This document shows, one piece after another, positions 8,467 through 16,884 of a stretch of 64,000 bases of DNA. Origin of the DNA: Nitratireductor aestuarii (GTDB taxonomy: Bacteria > Pseudomonadota > Alphaproteobacteria > Rhizobiales > Rhizobiaceae); the NCBI RefSeq assembly GCF_014641695.1, contig NZ_BMIF01000006.1:186001-250000 (forward strand). Reading direction: 5' to 3'. The notes under the pieces are model-generated. The model was not told the origin of the DNA. It saw only the letters and a list, made by a program, of their open reading frames with translations, and did no database searches. Each line of letters begins with the position of its first letter. The stretch's first letter is position 1. Position numbers and translations under genes: made by a program.

Positions 8467-10521
8467 ATGGGAGTCAAGCTAACACTTGCGACCACCACGG
8501 CGGTCGGGCTGCTGATGGGCGCAGCCTTCGCGGGCAGCAACAACGAAGTCTATATCGATCAGTTCGGTAGCGGTAACTCCGCTTCCATCGTCCAGGGCCA
8601 GACCAACGGTTCGACCGTCGGCAACAGAGCCGGTTATGAGACGACCCGGATTCGCCAGGATGGCGCGGACAACCAGCTGATCATCAACCAGACGCATAAC
8701 TCGAGCGTCAACAGTCCCCCGCGCAACCAGAGCAACAGGGTAGGAGCGCCGGGTGACCAGGCAGGCCTTGGCATCGACCAGACCGGAAACGCCAACTATC
8801 TGCGCATTGACCAGACGGGTTCGAACCAGGCTGTCTTCGAAGTGCAGCAATATGGCGGCACGTCTGCGACCAGTTCTTCAAACAACGCAACGATCGTTCA
8901 GGACGGCGGCTGGTCGGCGCGCGTGTCCAACCTGCGCCAGACGTTCACCGGCGGCGCGGCGGATGCATCGAACGACGTTACCATTACCCAGACCGGACAG
9001 TCCTCGCGCGTTGGTAACACCAGCAGCGGCCCTCGCAGCGACGGCAGCGGCGCGCACCAGACCGGGTTTGGCAACCAGCTTAATATTTCGCAGACCGGCA
9101 ATTCGCAGCTTGTCTACACAGCGACGCAGACGAACGATCAGTCCGCCGGCGGCGCCAACATTGCTGAGATCAGCCAGGGCGGCGGCAACTCCAATCAGCT
9201 TCGCGAGCTGCGCCAGGTCAACACGGGCGGAGCAGATAACACTGCAACGCTAACTTTTACAGGCATGGGCAACGGCTCGACAAATGCAGCCTTCACCGGA
9301 CCGGCCAGCGACGTCAGTGTGGCTCAGTCGCGCGTTCGCCAGACCGGGGAAGGGAACGACATCAGCTTTGACGTTACCGGCAATAGCAATCTGTTCGGCT
9401 TCGTGCAGGACGGTGCCGGCAACTGGATGGCTGGAATCGTAGAGGGAAGCGCCAACCAGGTTGCGACGTCACAGATAGGTGACGGTCACTTTGCAACGCT
9501 GGACATCCTCGGAGACAGTAACCGGTTCGGTATCGAACAGACCGGCGACTTCAATGAGGCGTATGCGCGGGCAAATGGCAACGCCAATGACCTTGCGCTG
9601 AGCCAGTCGGGTGTTGGCAATTTCGGCGAAGTTGCGATCGGCGATTGGACTGCCAGCAACAGCAACTCCGTGGTCCTTAACCAGGAAGCCAGTTCAACTG
9701 CCGCCAATGATGGCCAGATCTTTGTTGATGGGAACACCAATGCCGTCTCCCTTAATCAGGTCGCCGGATGGGACTCCAATCTCGGAGAGGTCGTGATCGA
9801 AGGCAGCCAAAACCAGGTGGCCGTCGACCAGAACGGTAGCAACGAAGGCTTCGTCAACGTTTACGGCAATGGCAACGGCGTGACGCTCGGTCAAGACGGG
9901 GATGTCAACTACGCGGTTGTCGACGTCGGTGGCAACAATAACGGGCTCGACATTGATCAGTCCGGCGACTGGAACTACGCCTGGGTGCAGGCGTATGGTA
10001 ATGCCAATAACCTGACACTCGGCCAGACCGGTGATTTGAACACCGGCGAGGTTTACCTTGTTGGAGACTCCAATACGGTTTCGGCAGACCAGAACAGCAG
10101 CGGTGGCGAGAACAGCCTCATTGCGGCGGTCACTGGAGACAGCAACGTCCTCAATGTGTCCCAAACCAACTCGTCATTGTACGGCGACATGAACTCGATT
10201 GAGGTCGACATCTACGGCAACAGCAACAACACTGGTGGAGCCTTCGCATTGGCGGCGTCATCAGCGGTAGCTGGTGGCCTGGCGCCGGGCGATCTGGTCC
10301 AGTCGGGATCGGGCAACTCCATCTCGCTGCAGGTCGGGTCATCGTTGGCGCCTGCTTCCGATCTCAACCAGTTCGCTTTCGCGCAGCAGGGTAACGGCAA
10401 CACGATCGACGGGTCGATCATGGGTTCCGGGAACGAGGTTGCGATCGTCCAGGCTGGGAACGGCAACTATGCCACGTTCAGCCAGGTAGGCAGCGGCAAC
10501 AGCATCGGCATCTCGCAGTAG
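8467..10521 (+). CDS. Very large curlin-repeat amyloid subunit (CsgA-like), copy 2
   Basis: A 684-residue secreted curlin-repeat protein, signal peptide ending near AAFAG (about residue 22). Repeats of the type I-x-Q-x-G-x-x-N fill the sequence, for example IDQFGSGN, ISQTGNSQL and VDQNGS. Roughly residues 335-684 align with residues 60-430 of the upstream curlin (GDFNEAYARANGNAND against GDYNEAFTRTTGNAND). The first 330 residues are an extra repeat block with more degenerate units. The end, SGNSIGISQ, matches the C-terminal motif of copy 1. It presumably forms fibres with copy 1 on the cell surface. The start is well supported by GGAGGAGAGG 3-10 nt upstream. Confidence 0.87.
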   Translation: MGVKLTLATTTAVGLLMGAAFAGSNNEVYIDQFGSGNSASIVQGQTNGSTVGNRAGYETTRIRQDGADNQLIINQTHNSSVNSPPRNQSNRVGAPGDQAGLGIDQTGNANYLRIDQTGSNQAVFEVQQYGGTSATSSSNNATIVQDGGWSARVSNLRQTFTGGAADASNDVTITQTGQSSRVGNTSSGPRSDGSGAHQTGFGNQLNISQTGNSQLVYTATQTNDQSAGGANIAEISQGGGNSNQLRELRQVNTGGADNTATLTFTGMGNGSTNAAFTGPASDVSVAQSRVRQTGEGNDISFDVTGNSNLFGFVQDGAGNWMAGIVEGSANQVATSQIGDGHFATLDILGDSNRFGIEQTGDFNEAYARANGNANDLALSQSGVGNFGEVAIGDWTASNSNSVVLNQEASSTAANDGQIFVDGNTNAVSLNQVAGWDSNLGEVVIEGSQNQVAVDQNGSNEGFVNVYGNGNGVTLGQDGDVNYAVVDVGGNNNGLDIDQSGDWNYAWVQAYGNANNLTLGQTGDLNTGEVYLVGDSNTVSADQNSSGGENSLIAAVTGDSNVLNVSQTNSSLYGDMNSIEVDIYGNSNNTGGAFALAASSAVAGGLAPGDLVQSGSGNSISLQVGSSLAPASDLNQFAFAQQGNGNTIDGSIMGSGNEVAIVQAGNGNYATFSQVGSGNSIGISQ

Positions 10522-10535
10522 GGTTGCCGATTGGC

Positions 10536-10572
10536 GGCCCGTCATCACTGCCCAACCCAGTGAAGACGGGCC
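10536..10572 (+). terminator. Long stem-loop after the second curlin gene
   Basis: Inverted repeat GGCCCGTC / GACGGGCC, extended after an A/A mismatch by TCACTG / CAGTGA around a 7-nt loop, giving about 14 base pairs. There is no T-tract. It probably marks the 3' end of a curlin mRNA or protects it from decay. The rest of the gap to 10698 contains only the GGGGGAGG ribosome binding site of csgF. Confidence 0.5.
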
Positions 10573-10698
10573 CCAGTACATGAATGACCCCGGCGGGATG
10601 TCGGGGGAGAACGACAGGTAGAAGAACAGGTTCCCGGAAGAGTTTGCAAGACGCAGGATAATGGTGTCTTGTATATGTAGTATAACGGGGGAGGTAAG

Positions 10699-11265
10699 AT
10701 GATGAAGATTGTTCGCGTAGGGCTTATGGCCGCCAGCGTTGCTCTGGCCGGCGCAGGCGGTTCGGCCGCCCAGGATATGGTCTACACTCCGGTCAATCCC
10801 TCGTTCGGCGGTAACGCACTGAACTCGTCTCACCTGATGGGTCTGGCCAATGCCCAGCGTACGGCCACCGGGGGAAAGCCCGCTGGTTCGGATCCTAATA
10901 ATCCATCAGGCTCCAGCGACGCTGACCTTTTCGTTCGACAGCTCCAGAGCCGCCTGCTTTCAGCACTCGCCGCCCAGGTTACCCAGGCAATCTTCGGTGA
11001 CGATCCGCAGGAGTCCGGAACTGTTACCTTTGGCGACACGACCGTCACCTTCGAGCGGACGGGCGATTCCATTCGGTTGGTCATTACCGATCCGACCGGC
11101 GTCACTGAAATCGTCGTGCCCGTCCTAGTCTCGTCCGCCGGGGGGCTGGGTGCCACGATGGAGAGCGGCCTCGCCACCAGCAATGGTCTGTCCAGCGGTT
11201 TGAACACCGGAGCCCTTTACGGCGACCTCACGACGAGCACCTCGCTCAGCCCGGGGCTCAATTGA
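10699..11265 (+). CDS. csgF: Curli assembly protein CsgF
   Basis: CsgF is a secreted accessory that plugs the CsgG pore and links the nucleator to the surface. The 188-residue protein has a signal peptide ending at SAAQ, then the family's CsgG-binding N-terminus DMVYTPVNPSFGGNALNSS. A LFVRQLQSRLLSAL segment (about residues 77-90) and IFGDD follow, as in the family. It is longer than E. coli CsgF (about 138 residues) because of a Gly/Ser/Thr/Leu-rich tail after about residue 150. The start has GGGGGAGG 4-11 nt upstream. It is tightly coupled to csgG. Confidence 0.88.
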   Translation: MMKIVRVGLMAASVALAGAGGSAAQDMVYTPVNPSFGGNALNSSHLMGLANAQRTATGGKPAGSDPNNPSGSSDADLFVRQLQSRLLSALAAQVTQAIFGDDPQESGTVTFGDTTVTFERTGDSIRLVITDPTGVTEIVVPVLVSSAGGLGATMESGLATSNGLSSGLNTGALYGDLTTSTSLSPGLN

Positions 11266-11315
11266 TTTCCATGAAGGGCGGATCAGTGCATACAGAGGTA
11301 TCAGGAACAGGCTCC

Positions 11316-12518
11316 ATGGCTAAACGGCGGAGCCTTCGGAAAACGGTCGCCAAGATCGCTGTAGCCGGCGCTGTCGCCGCTATGCTGAGCGGGTGCCAGG
11401 CGGTCCCGATGGCAGGCCTGCTCCAGCCCGTCTACACGCCTGTGACGAAGCAGAGCCACAGCCTGCGTACGCTTCCGGCACCGGCGAAACGCATCACGGT
11501 AGCCGTTTACGATTTTCCTGACCTGACTGGCCAGTACAAGGAACGTGAGAACGTTCAGTCACTGTCGCGGGCTGTCACCCAGGGCGGTGCGCCCATGCTG
11601 ATCAAGGCTCTGCAGGATGCGGGCGAAAAGCGCTGGTTTACCGTGCTCGACCGCGCACGCCTTGATGACCTGCTCAAGGAACGGCAGATCGTCACCGAGA
11701 TGCGGCGGCTCTACCGGAACGAGCAGCGCATCGACCCGAACGTTTTGCCGCCGCTCGATCATGCCGGCATCATCCTCCAGGGTGGGATAACCGGTTACGA
11801 CACCAACACCATGACGGGGGGCATCGGCGCCCGCTATCTGGGCATCGGCGGCGACACGAAATGGCAGCAGGACACCGTAACCGTCACGCTGCGGGCCGTA
11901 TCGACGAACACCGGCGAGGTTCTGTCCAGCGTCGCGGTCCACAAGATGATCGCCTCCTATGCGATTCAGGGAGGTGCGTTCCGTTACATTGCCCTCGACA
12001 AGATCCTCGAGGCTGAAGCTGGTCTCACCCACAACGAACCCAAGCAGATCGCCGTGCAACAGGCGATCGAAAAGGCGGTCATGGGCATGATCATCGAGGG
12101 TGCCGAACTCGGCGTCTGGTCGTTTGCAGACGCGGAGGCGGGGCGTCAGGTGATTGCCGACTATCGAGACGAGAAGTACGGCACCAAGCTCACCGCAGCA
12201 GCCGAGATCGTTCCGCCGCCCAAGACAAGCAATGCCGCGGATGTCGTGGAGACGACACCGGCCTGGCCCCGCGCGGCCGTTGCGCCGCGTCGCCCGGCAA
12301 CGGCTCCGTCTCCGTCTCCGGCTGCAAAGCCCGCAGCACCCGTACCCCCGCCGCCAGCAATGCCGGGCGAGACGGTTGGCTCTGTTGAGCCCGGGGTGGA
12401 TGGCGCGGATCCTGAGACTTCGCCTGCTGTCGCCGGCGTCGCCCCATCGCCAATCCGGGCTTCGACACCCGCGGTCCGGCAAGATGAGCAAGTGGCCTCG
12501 GCAGGGAGGGTGCGTTGA
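11316..12518 (+). CDS. csgG: Curli secretion channel CsgG with Pro/Ala-rich C-terminal extension
   Basis: CsgG is an outer-membrane lipoprotein that forms the nonameric pore for curlin export. A lipoprotein signal with lipobox LSGC (about residue 28) is followed by the CsgG core: TVAVYDFPDLTGQY, FTVLDRARLDDLLKERQ, ILQGGITGYD and ARYLGIGGDTKWQQDTVTVTLRAVS. After about residue 290 there is an unusual tail of about 110 residues rich in Pro, Ala and Thr, absent from E. coli CsgG (277 residues). The ATG at 11316 is favoured (AGGA 9 nt upstream, compact signal peptide); a TTG at 11262 overlapping the csgF stop or an ATG at 11271 is possible. Confidence 0.9.
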   Translation: MAKRRSLRKTVAKIAVAGAVAAMLSGCQAVPMAGLLQPVYTPVTKQSHSLRTLPAPAKRITVAVYDFPDLTGQYKERENVQSLSRAVTQGGAPMLIKALQDAGEKRWFTVLDRARLDDLLKERQIVTEMRRLYRNEQRIDPNVLPPLDHAGIILQGGITGYDTNTMTGGIGARYLGIGGDTKWQQDTVTVTLRAVSTNTGEVLSSVAVHKMIASYAIQGGAFRYIALDKILEAEAGLTHNEPKQIAVQQAIEKAVMGMIIEGAELGVWSFADAEAGRQVIADYRDEKYGTKLTAAAEIVPPPKTSNAADVVETTPAWPRAAVAPRRPATAPSPSPAAKPAAPVPPPPAMPGETVGSVEPGVDGADPETSPAVAGVAPSPIRASTPAVRQDEQVASAGRVR

Positions 12519-13243
12519 TGACTTTTTACAGAAGAAGGGACGTTCGGATGGTTGGAAAATCTAGGGCTATACTTGCAGGAGTTTTCTTCATCACTGTGTT
12601 TCCGGCTTTTGCTGAAGACAACGTCCTGAAGATCGACCAGACCAGTCCGCTCGGCGCGCTGCAGGGCAATATGCTGTCGTCGGATCAGTCGCTGGCCGAC
12701 AACTCGCTTGTCGCCGGCCCCACACAGCAGATGATCGACAACGCGCTCGGCGGTACTCTCCAGGTTGACGACCTGTATCGGATGAACCAGGCGACCGCAC
12801 CATCCGCGCTTCAGACAGGACAGGGCAATACCGCGATGCTGACAATCGTGGGTGACGGCGGTCAATTGATGCTCCTTCAGGACAATTCCGCTGGCGGCAC
12901 GGTGGGCAATGCGGCTCAGCTGAGCGCATTCGGAGCCGACGCCCTGGGCGCCATCCTGCAGATCGGTGATGGCAACGAAGCTTCGCTGATGGTCGGCGAT
13001 GCCGCGACCGGCCTGATCGTGCAGAACGGCAGCAGCAATACGAGTTCGCTGACGGTAGAGTCTGGCGGCAAGGGCGAGATCATCCAGAATGGCAACGGCA
13101 ACTCGTTCTCAACGACGGTGGCAGCCAACAGCTCAGTCTCCATCGTTCAGAACGGCAACAACCTGACCCAGGCCGGGGTCACTGGCATGCAGGTGTTCTC
13201 GACGGCGCCGGGAACGGTCGCGATCACGCAGACAGGGTTCTAG
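12518..13243 (+). CDS. Short curlin-repeat protein, CsgB-like nucleator candidate
   Basis: A secreted protein of 241 residues with a signal peptide (FITVFPAFAED). The N-terminal part (about 35-95) is not repetitive. The C-terminal part has five or so curlin units such as LQIGDGNEASLMV, VQNGSSNTSSL and IQNGNGNSF, ending VAITQTGF. Being much shorter than the two main curlins and lying next to csgG/csgF, it is the likely nucleator equivalent (inference). The ATG at 12518 overlaps the csgG stop by one base and has GGGAGGG about 8 nt upstream; a second ATG at 12548 directly begins the signal peptide. Confidence 0.75.
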   Translation: MTFYRRRDVRMVGKSRAILAGVFFITVFPAFAEDNVLKIDQTSPLGALQGNMLSSDQSLADNSLVAGPTQQMIDNALGGTLQVDDLYRMNQATAPSALQTGQGNTAMLTIVGDGGQLMLLQDNSAGGTVGNAAQLSAFGADALGAILQIGDGNEASLMVGDAATGLIVQNGSSNTSSLTVESGGKGEIIQNGNGNSFSTTVAANSSVSIVQNGNNLTQAGVTGMQVFSTAPGTVAITQTGF

Positions 13244-13245
13244 CC

Positions 13246-13623
13246 ATGCGTCACGCAGCTGCACTCATTGTGGGCCTTGCCGCCGCCTGTGGTGCAGGTG
13301 ACGCCACGGCACAGGATGGAGGCGCCGCCGTTGCGGTGCCCTCCATCGCCATCGAACCTACGGAGACCGGTCTGCAGATCGTCGCATCGGCCGTCGGTTT
13401 CGACATGGCCGAGATCGAGGGTTCGGTTGAGATCGACCGTACCGGCGGCTCGGGCACAGTTACAACGCGCCAGAACCGCAAACTCAACCTCTCGGCCGGC
13501 CAGTCCCAGGACATTGCCAAGACCGCGCTCTCTCTTGCCAAGGGCGACCGCATTTCGGTCAGGGTAGTCCTCCGGCAGAACGGCAGGATCGTCGGCAAGG
13601 CAGAGGTCTCGTCGGGTGGGTAA
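13246..13623 (+). CDS. csgH: Curli-type amyloid chaperone CsgH
   Basis: CsgH is the alphaproteobacterial CsgC-like periplasmic chaperone that keeps curlin from polymerising before export. The 125-residue size, the signal peptide ending near DATAQ and the beta-sandwich pattern fit. Segments include VPSIAIEPTETGLQIVASA, GSVEIDRTGGSGTVTTRQ and LAKGDRISVRVVLRQNGRIVGKAEV. It starts 2 nt after the preceding curlin stop, so it is translationally coupled. The assignment rests on size, fold pattern and operon context. Confidence 0.82.
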   Translation: MRHAAALIVGLAAACGAGDATAQDGGAAVAVPSIAIEPTETGLQIVASAVGFDMAEIEGSVEIDRTGGSGTVTTRQNRKLNLSAGQSQDIAKTALSLAKGDRISVRVVLRQNGRIVGKAEVSSGG

Positions 13624-13630
13624 CGGAGCG

Positions 13631-14371
13631 ATGAAATTCACGAGATTTCTGATGGCCATGTTGGCCGCAGCTGGCGCCTTCTCGTTCGCCCCTGAGGTGC
13701 GCGCACAGTCTGTCGACCAATATGTCGAGGCATTCAGCGGCACATGGCAGCTTGTCGATCCCCGCCATTCTAACCCTCCCTCCACCTGCAACATGGTGCT
13801 TGGCTCGACGGCTGACGCGGATGGTCGCTTCGCCATAGAGGGCACGGGTTGCCGCGGCGAGGCCGCGCTGGTCAGTTCCTGGGGCGTCGCCCAGGGGCAG
13901 ATGACCCTCTTCGATGCGGACGGCGCGGTGATCGCGCGATTGGGCGGCAGCCAACGGCGGATCAGCGGTACCAGCGCATCGGGGTCTCCGTTGATCTTCG
14001 AGAGGGTAGGTGCCGGCGGCACTGCGACCATGCTTGAAGCTGCCAAGAAAGCCGGCGGCTGCTTCTATTCGGGCTTTACGAGCAAGTGCGTGGATGCGGC
14101 AGAGGCCGCGCCTCCCGCTCCGGAAGGCGCGAGCGTGCAGGTGCTCGTCAACCTGAACGTACGTGCCGAGGCGCGCGACGATGCCGAGGTGGTCGGCGTG
14201 GTGCCGCAGCAAACCTGCGTCAAAACCGACCTTTGCATGATGGCTACCGACGGCGCCTGGTGCCGCGCCAAGTTCGGCGAGAAGAACGGCTGGATGCGAA
14301 AGCAGGCCCTGCGCCAGAACCGCTGGGCCATCGTCACCTTCGAAAACACCTGTCCCAAGCAGGGTAACTAG
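13631..14371 (+). CDS. Exported Inh-type protease-inhibitor domain plus SH3 domain protein
   Basis: The protein (246 residues) has a signal peptide ending at VRAQ. Residues about 30-130 resemble the AprI/Inh metalloprotease-inhibitor beta-barrel: FSGTWQLVDPR, CNMVLGS, the GCRG segment and WGVAQGQMTLFDADG. Residues about 165-235 look like a bacterial SH3 domain (LNVRAEARDDAEVVGVVP, AWCRAKFGEKNGWM). It overlaps the end of csgH when read from a GTG at 13616; the ATG at 13631 is used here. The place at the end of the curli operon suggests a role in matrix protection or anchoring (inference). Domain assignments are by eye. Confidence 0.65.
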   Translation: MKFTRFLMAMLAAAGAFSFAPEVRAQSVDQYVEAFSGTWQLVDPRHSNPPSTCNMVLGSTADADGRFAIEGTGCRGEAALVSSWGVAQGQMTLFDADGAVIARLGGSQRRISGTSASGSPLIFERVGAGGTATMLEAAKKAGGCFYSGFTSKCVDAAEAAPPAPEGASVQVLVNLNVRAEARDDAEVVGVVPQQTCVKTDLCMMATDGAWCRAKFGEKNGWMRKQALRQNRWAIVTFENTCPKQGN

Positions 14372-14433
14372 ATTTTCGGTTCACGAGAACACTGTTCCCA
14401 TCAGTCGGAGCAGCGACAACAGGAAGATATCAA

Positions 14434-15870
14434 ATGACTGTGCATCAGAATTTTATCGGCGGCCAATGGACCAACGCGACTGAGACCGCAGACAACATCA
14501 ATCCTTCAAACACCCGGGAGATCGTCGGGGTCTATGCCCGTGGCTCCCGGCAGGATGCAGAAGCTGCGATCGCTGCGGCCAAGGAGGCGTTCAAGTCCTG
14601 GTCACGGTCGAGCGTCCAGCTCCGGCACGACATCCTGCTCAAGGTTTCGACGGAGATATTGGCCCGCAGGGAAGAACTGGGCCGGTTGCTGGCGCGAGAA
14701 GAAGGCAAGACTCTGCCTGAATCCATCGGTGAGGTCGTCCGCGCGGGCCAGATATTCGACTTTTTCGCTGGCGAAACCCTGCGCCTGTCCGGCGAGAAGC
14801 TGCCTTCCGTTCGTCCAGGTGTCGAGGTGGATATTACGCGCGAACCGGTAGGCGTCGTGGGCCTCATCACGCCCTGGAACTTTCCGATCGCGATCCCTGC
14901 CTGGAAGATCGCTCCGGCACTCGCTTACGGAAACTGCGTTGTCTTCAAGCCTGCCGACCTGGTGCCCGGGTCTGCTTGGGCGCTTGCCGATATCATCATC
15001 CGGGCTGGTGTGCCGGAAGGCGTCTTCAACCTGGTCATGGGCCGCGGTTCGGTCGTGGGCGATGTGCTGCTCAACAGCCGCGATGTCCATGCGATCAGTT
15101 TCACGGGCTCGGTCGCAACGGGCAAGAAGGTCGCTGCCAGCAGCATCGAACACATGCGCAAGTTCCAGCTGGAAATGGGCGGCAAGAATCCGCTCGTCAT
15201 CCTGGATGATGCTGATCTTGATGTGGCGGTCGAGTGTGCCGCAAACGGTGCATTCTTCTCTACCGGCCAGCGTTGCACAGCTTCGTCGCGCCTGATCGTG
15301 ACAGACAAGATCCACGACGCCTTCGTGGAAGCGCTGAAAGTCCGGATGAGCAAGCTTGTCGTCGATGATGCGGTGAAGGATGGAACGCATATCGGGCCGG
15401 TCGTAGACCAGAACCAGCTCGACCAGGACCTGTCCTACATCGCGATCGGCAAGGATGAGGGCGCCACACTCGCCTGGGGCGGTTCTCTGGTGCAACGCGA
15501 GACGCCAGGCTTCTATCTTGAGCCAACGCTGTTTACGGACACGACGCCTGAGATGCGTATCAACCGTGAAGAGATCTTTGGGCCGGTCGCCTCGGTCATC
15601 CGGGTCGAGGACTACGATGAGGCATTGGCGCTCGCAAACGACACCGAGTTCGGGCTTGCGACAGGTATCTGCACGACGAGCCTCAAGCACGCGACCCATT
15701 TCAAGCGGAATGCCGAAGCCGGGATGGTGATGGTCAACCTGCCGACGGCCGGTGTGGACTACCACGTGCCGTTTGGCGGCCGGAAAGGCTCATCTTACGG
15801 ACCGCGCGAACAGGGTCGTTACGCTGCGGAGTTCTACACCACGGTGAAGACCGCCTACACGCTGCCGTAA
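14434..15870 (+). CDS. Aldehyde dehydrogenase, 2-oxoglutarate semialdehyde dehydrogenase-like
   Basis: NAD(P)-dependent oxidation of an aldehyde to a carboxylate; 478 residues, full length. Seen: TPWNFPIAIPAWK, SFTGSVATG, the catalytic Glu in LEMGGKNP and the catalytic Cys281 in GQRCTASSR. The C-terminal segment GVDYHVPFGGRKGSSYGP resembles 2,5-dioxopentanoate (alpha-ketoglutarate semialdehyde) dehydrogenases of sugar-acid pathways, so that substrate is the best guess. A purine-rich GGAAGATAT precedes the ATG. The gene is separate from the curli operon by a short gap and followed by a hairpin. Confidence 0.88.
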   Translation: MTVHQNFIGGQWTNATETADNINPSNTREIVGVYARGSRQDAEAAIAAAKEAFKSWSRSSVQLRHDILLKVSTEILARREELGRLLAREEGKTLPESIGEVVRAGQIFDFFAGETLRLSGEKLPSVRPGVEVDITREPVGVVGLITPWNFPIAIPAWKIAPALAYGNCVVFKPADLVPGSAWALADIIIRAGVPEGVFNLVMGRGSVVGDVLLNSRDVHAISFTGSVATGKKVAASSIEHMRKFQLEMGGKNPLVILDDADLDVAVECAANGAFFSTGQRCTASSRLIVTDKIHDAFVEALKVRMSKLVVDDAVKDGTHIGPVVDQNQLDQDLSYIAIGKDEGATLAWGGSLVQRETPGFYLEPTLFTDTTPEMRINREEIFGPVASVIRVEDYDEALALANDTEFGLATGICTTSLKHATHFKRNAEAGMVMVNLPTAGVDYHVPFGGRKGSSYGPREQGRYAAEFYTTVKTAYTLP

Positions 15871-15888
15871 GACTGATGCCAGGAAGAA

Positions 15889-15918
15889 GCGTCGGGATGC
15901 TCAAATCCATCCCGGCGC
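15889..15918 (+). terminator. Stem-loop after the aldehyde dehydrogenase
   Basis: Near-perfect 11-bp stem GCGTCGGGATG / CATCCCGGCGC with one T-G pair and an 8-nt loop, 18 nt after the stop codon. No T-run follows. The remaining gap to 16079 shows nothing else definite. Confidence 0.5.
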
Positions 15919-16079
15919 TGATTGAGACTGGCTGACATGCCGAAGATTGGCAGGAGGTCGAAAGCCCTCTGCCGATCTTTGGATTCTGGCGCACGCGCGT
16001 CAGCCTTTTTTTGACCTTGCTCGGTCGCGTCCTGTACACTCATGATCTGGCCGCGTCTTGGAAGGGAACAGGGTACGAC

Positions 16080-16832
16080 ATGAATACTGAACGTGTAGCA
16101 ATGGTCACAGGCGCAGGAACCGGGATCGGAAGGGCCGCTGCCACCGCTCTTGTCGAGGCCGGATGGAACGTTGTTTTCGTCGGCCGTCGCGCAGAGAAAC
16201 TCGCTGAATCCATAAGCCTCACGGGGGCGCCAGAACGCGGCTTCGCCATCCCGGCAGATGTTTCGGATCCCAACGACGTTGATCGGCTTTTTGCCAGCGT
16301 CGAAGAACGGTTCGGCAGGCTGGATCTGCTGTTCAACAACGCTGGGCTTGGAGCTCCAGCGCGGCCGATCGATGAGATACCAGTCGAAAACTGGTTGCAG
16401 GTTCTGGGCGTAAACCTATCCGGAACATTCCTTTGCTCGCGAGCCGCCTTCGGTTTGATGCGGCGTCAAAACCCGCGCGGCGGGCGTATCATAAACAATG
16501 GTTCCATTTCCGCGCACGCGCCCCGGCCGGGTACGGCTCCGTATACGGCAACGAAACACGCGATTACCGGATTGACCAAGTCAATAGCGCTGGATGGCCG
16601 TCCCTTCGATATTGCATGCGGGCAGATTGATATCGGCAACGCATTGACGGAAATGGCATTGCCAATGAGCAAGGGTATTCAGCAGCCCAACGGAGAAATT
16701 GCCGTGGAAGCGACCATGGATGTCAACGAAGTGGGCTCGGCAATCGTTTATATGGCTGGTCTTCCGCTTGATGCAAACGTGCTGTTCATGACGCTGATGG
16801 CAACGAAAATGCCTTTCGTGGGTCGCGGTTAG
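16080..16832 (+). CDS. Short-chain dehydrogenase/reductase (SDR)
   Basis: Predicted cytoplasmic NAD(P)-dependent oxidoreductase, 250 residues. Cofactor motif TGAGTGIG is near residue 11, NNAG near residue 85, the catalytic Ser in NNGSIS and the Tyr-Lys pair in YTATK. The ATG at 16080 is chosen over the longer reading because GAAGGGA lies upstream and the Rossmann strand starts directly after it. It precedes a TIM-barrel isomerase gene. Substrate unknown; sugar or sugar-acid compounds are plausible from the neighbours. Confidence 0.85.
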   Translation: MNTERVAMVTGAGTGIGRAAATALVEAGWNVVFVGRRAEKLAESISLTGAPERGFAIPADVSDPNDVDRLFASVEERFGRLDLLFNNAGLGAPARPIDEIPVENWLQVLGVNLSGTFLCSRAAFGLMRRQNPRGGRIINNGSISAHAPRPGTAPYTATKHAITGLTKSIALDGRPFDIACGQIDIGNALTEMALPMSKGIQQPNGEIAVEATMDVNEVGSAIVYMAGLPLDANVLFMTLMATKMPFVGRG

Positions 16833-16884
16833 TGTCGTTTAACCAGATTACTTGACGTATTCTCATCATGGATAGCTGAATATC

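Noticed and set aside
7193-10515. Regular short DNA repeats that could suggest a CRISPR or tandem array
   Set aside because: The repetition is at protein level (curlin units), spacing is irregular in DNA, and the frames are fully open.
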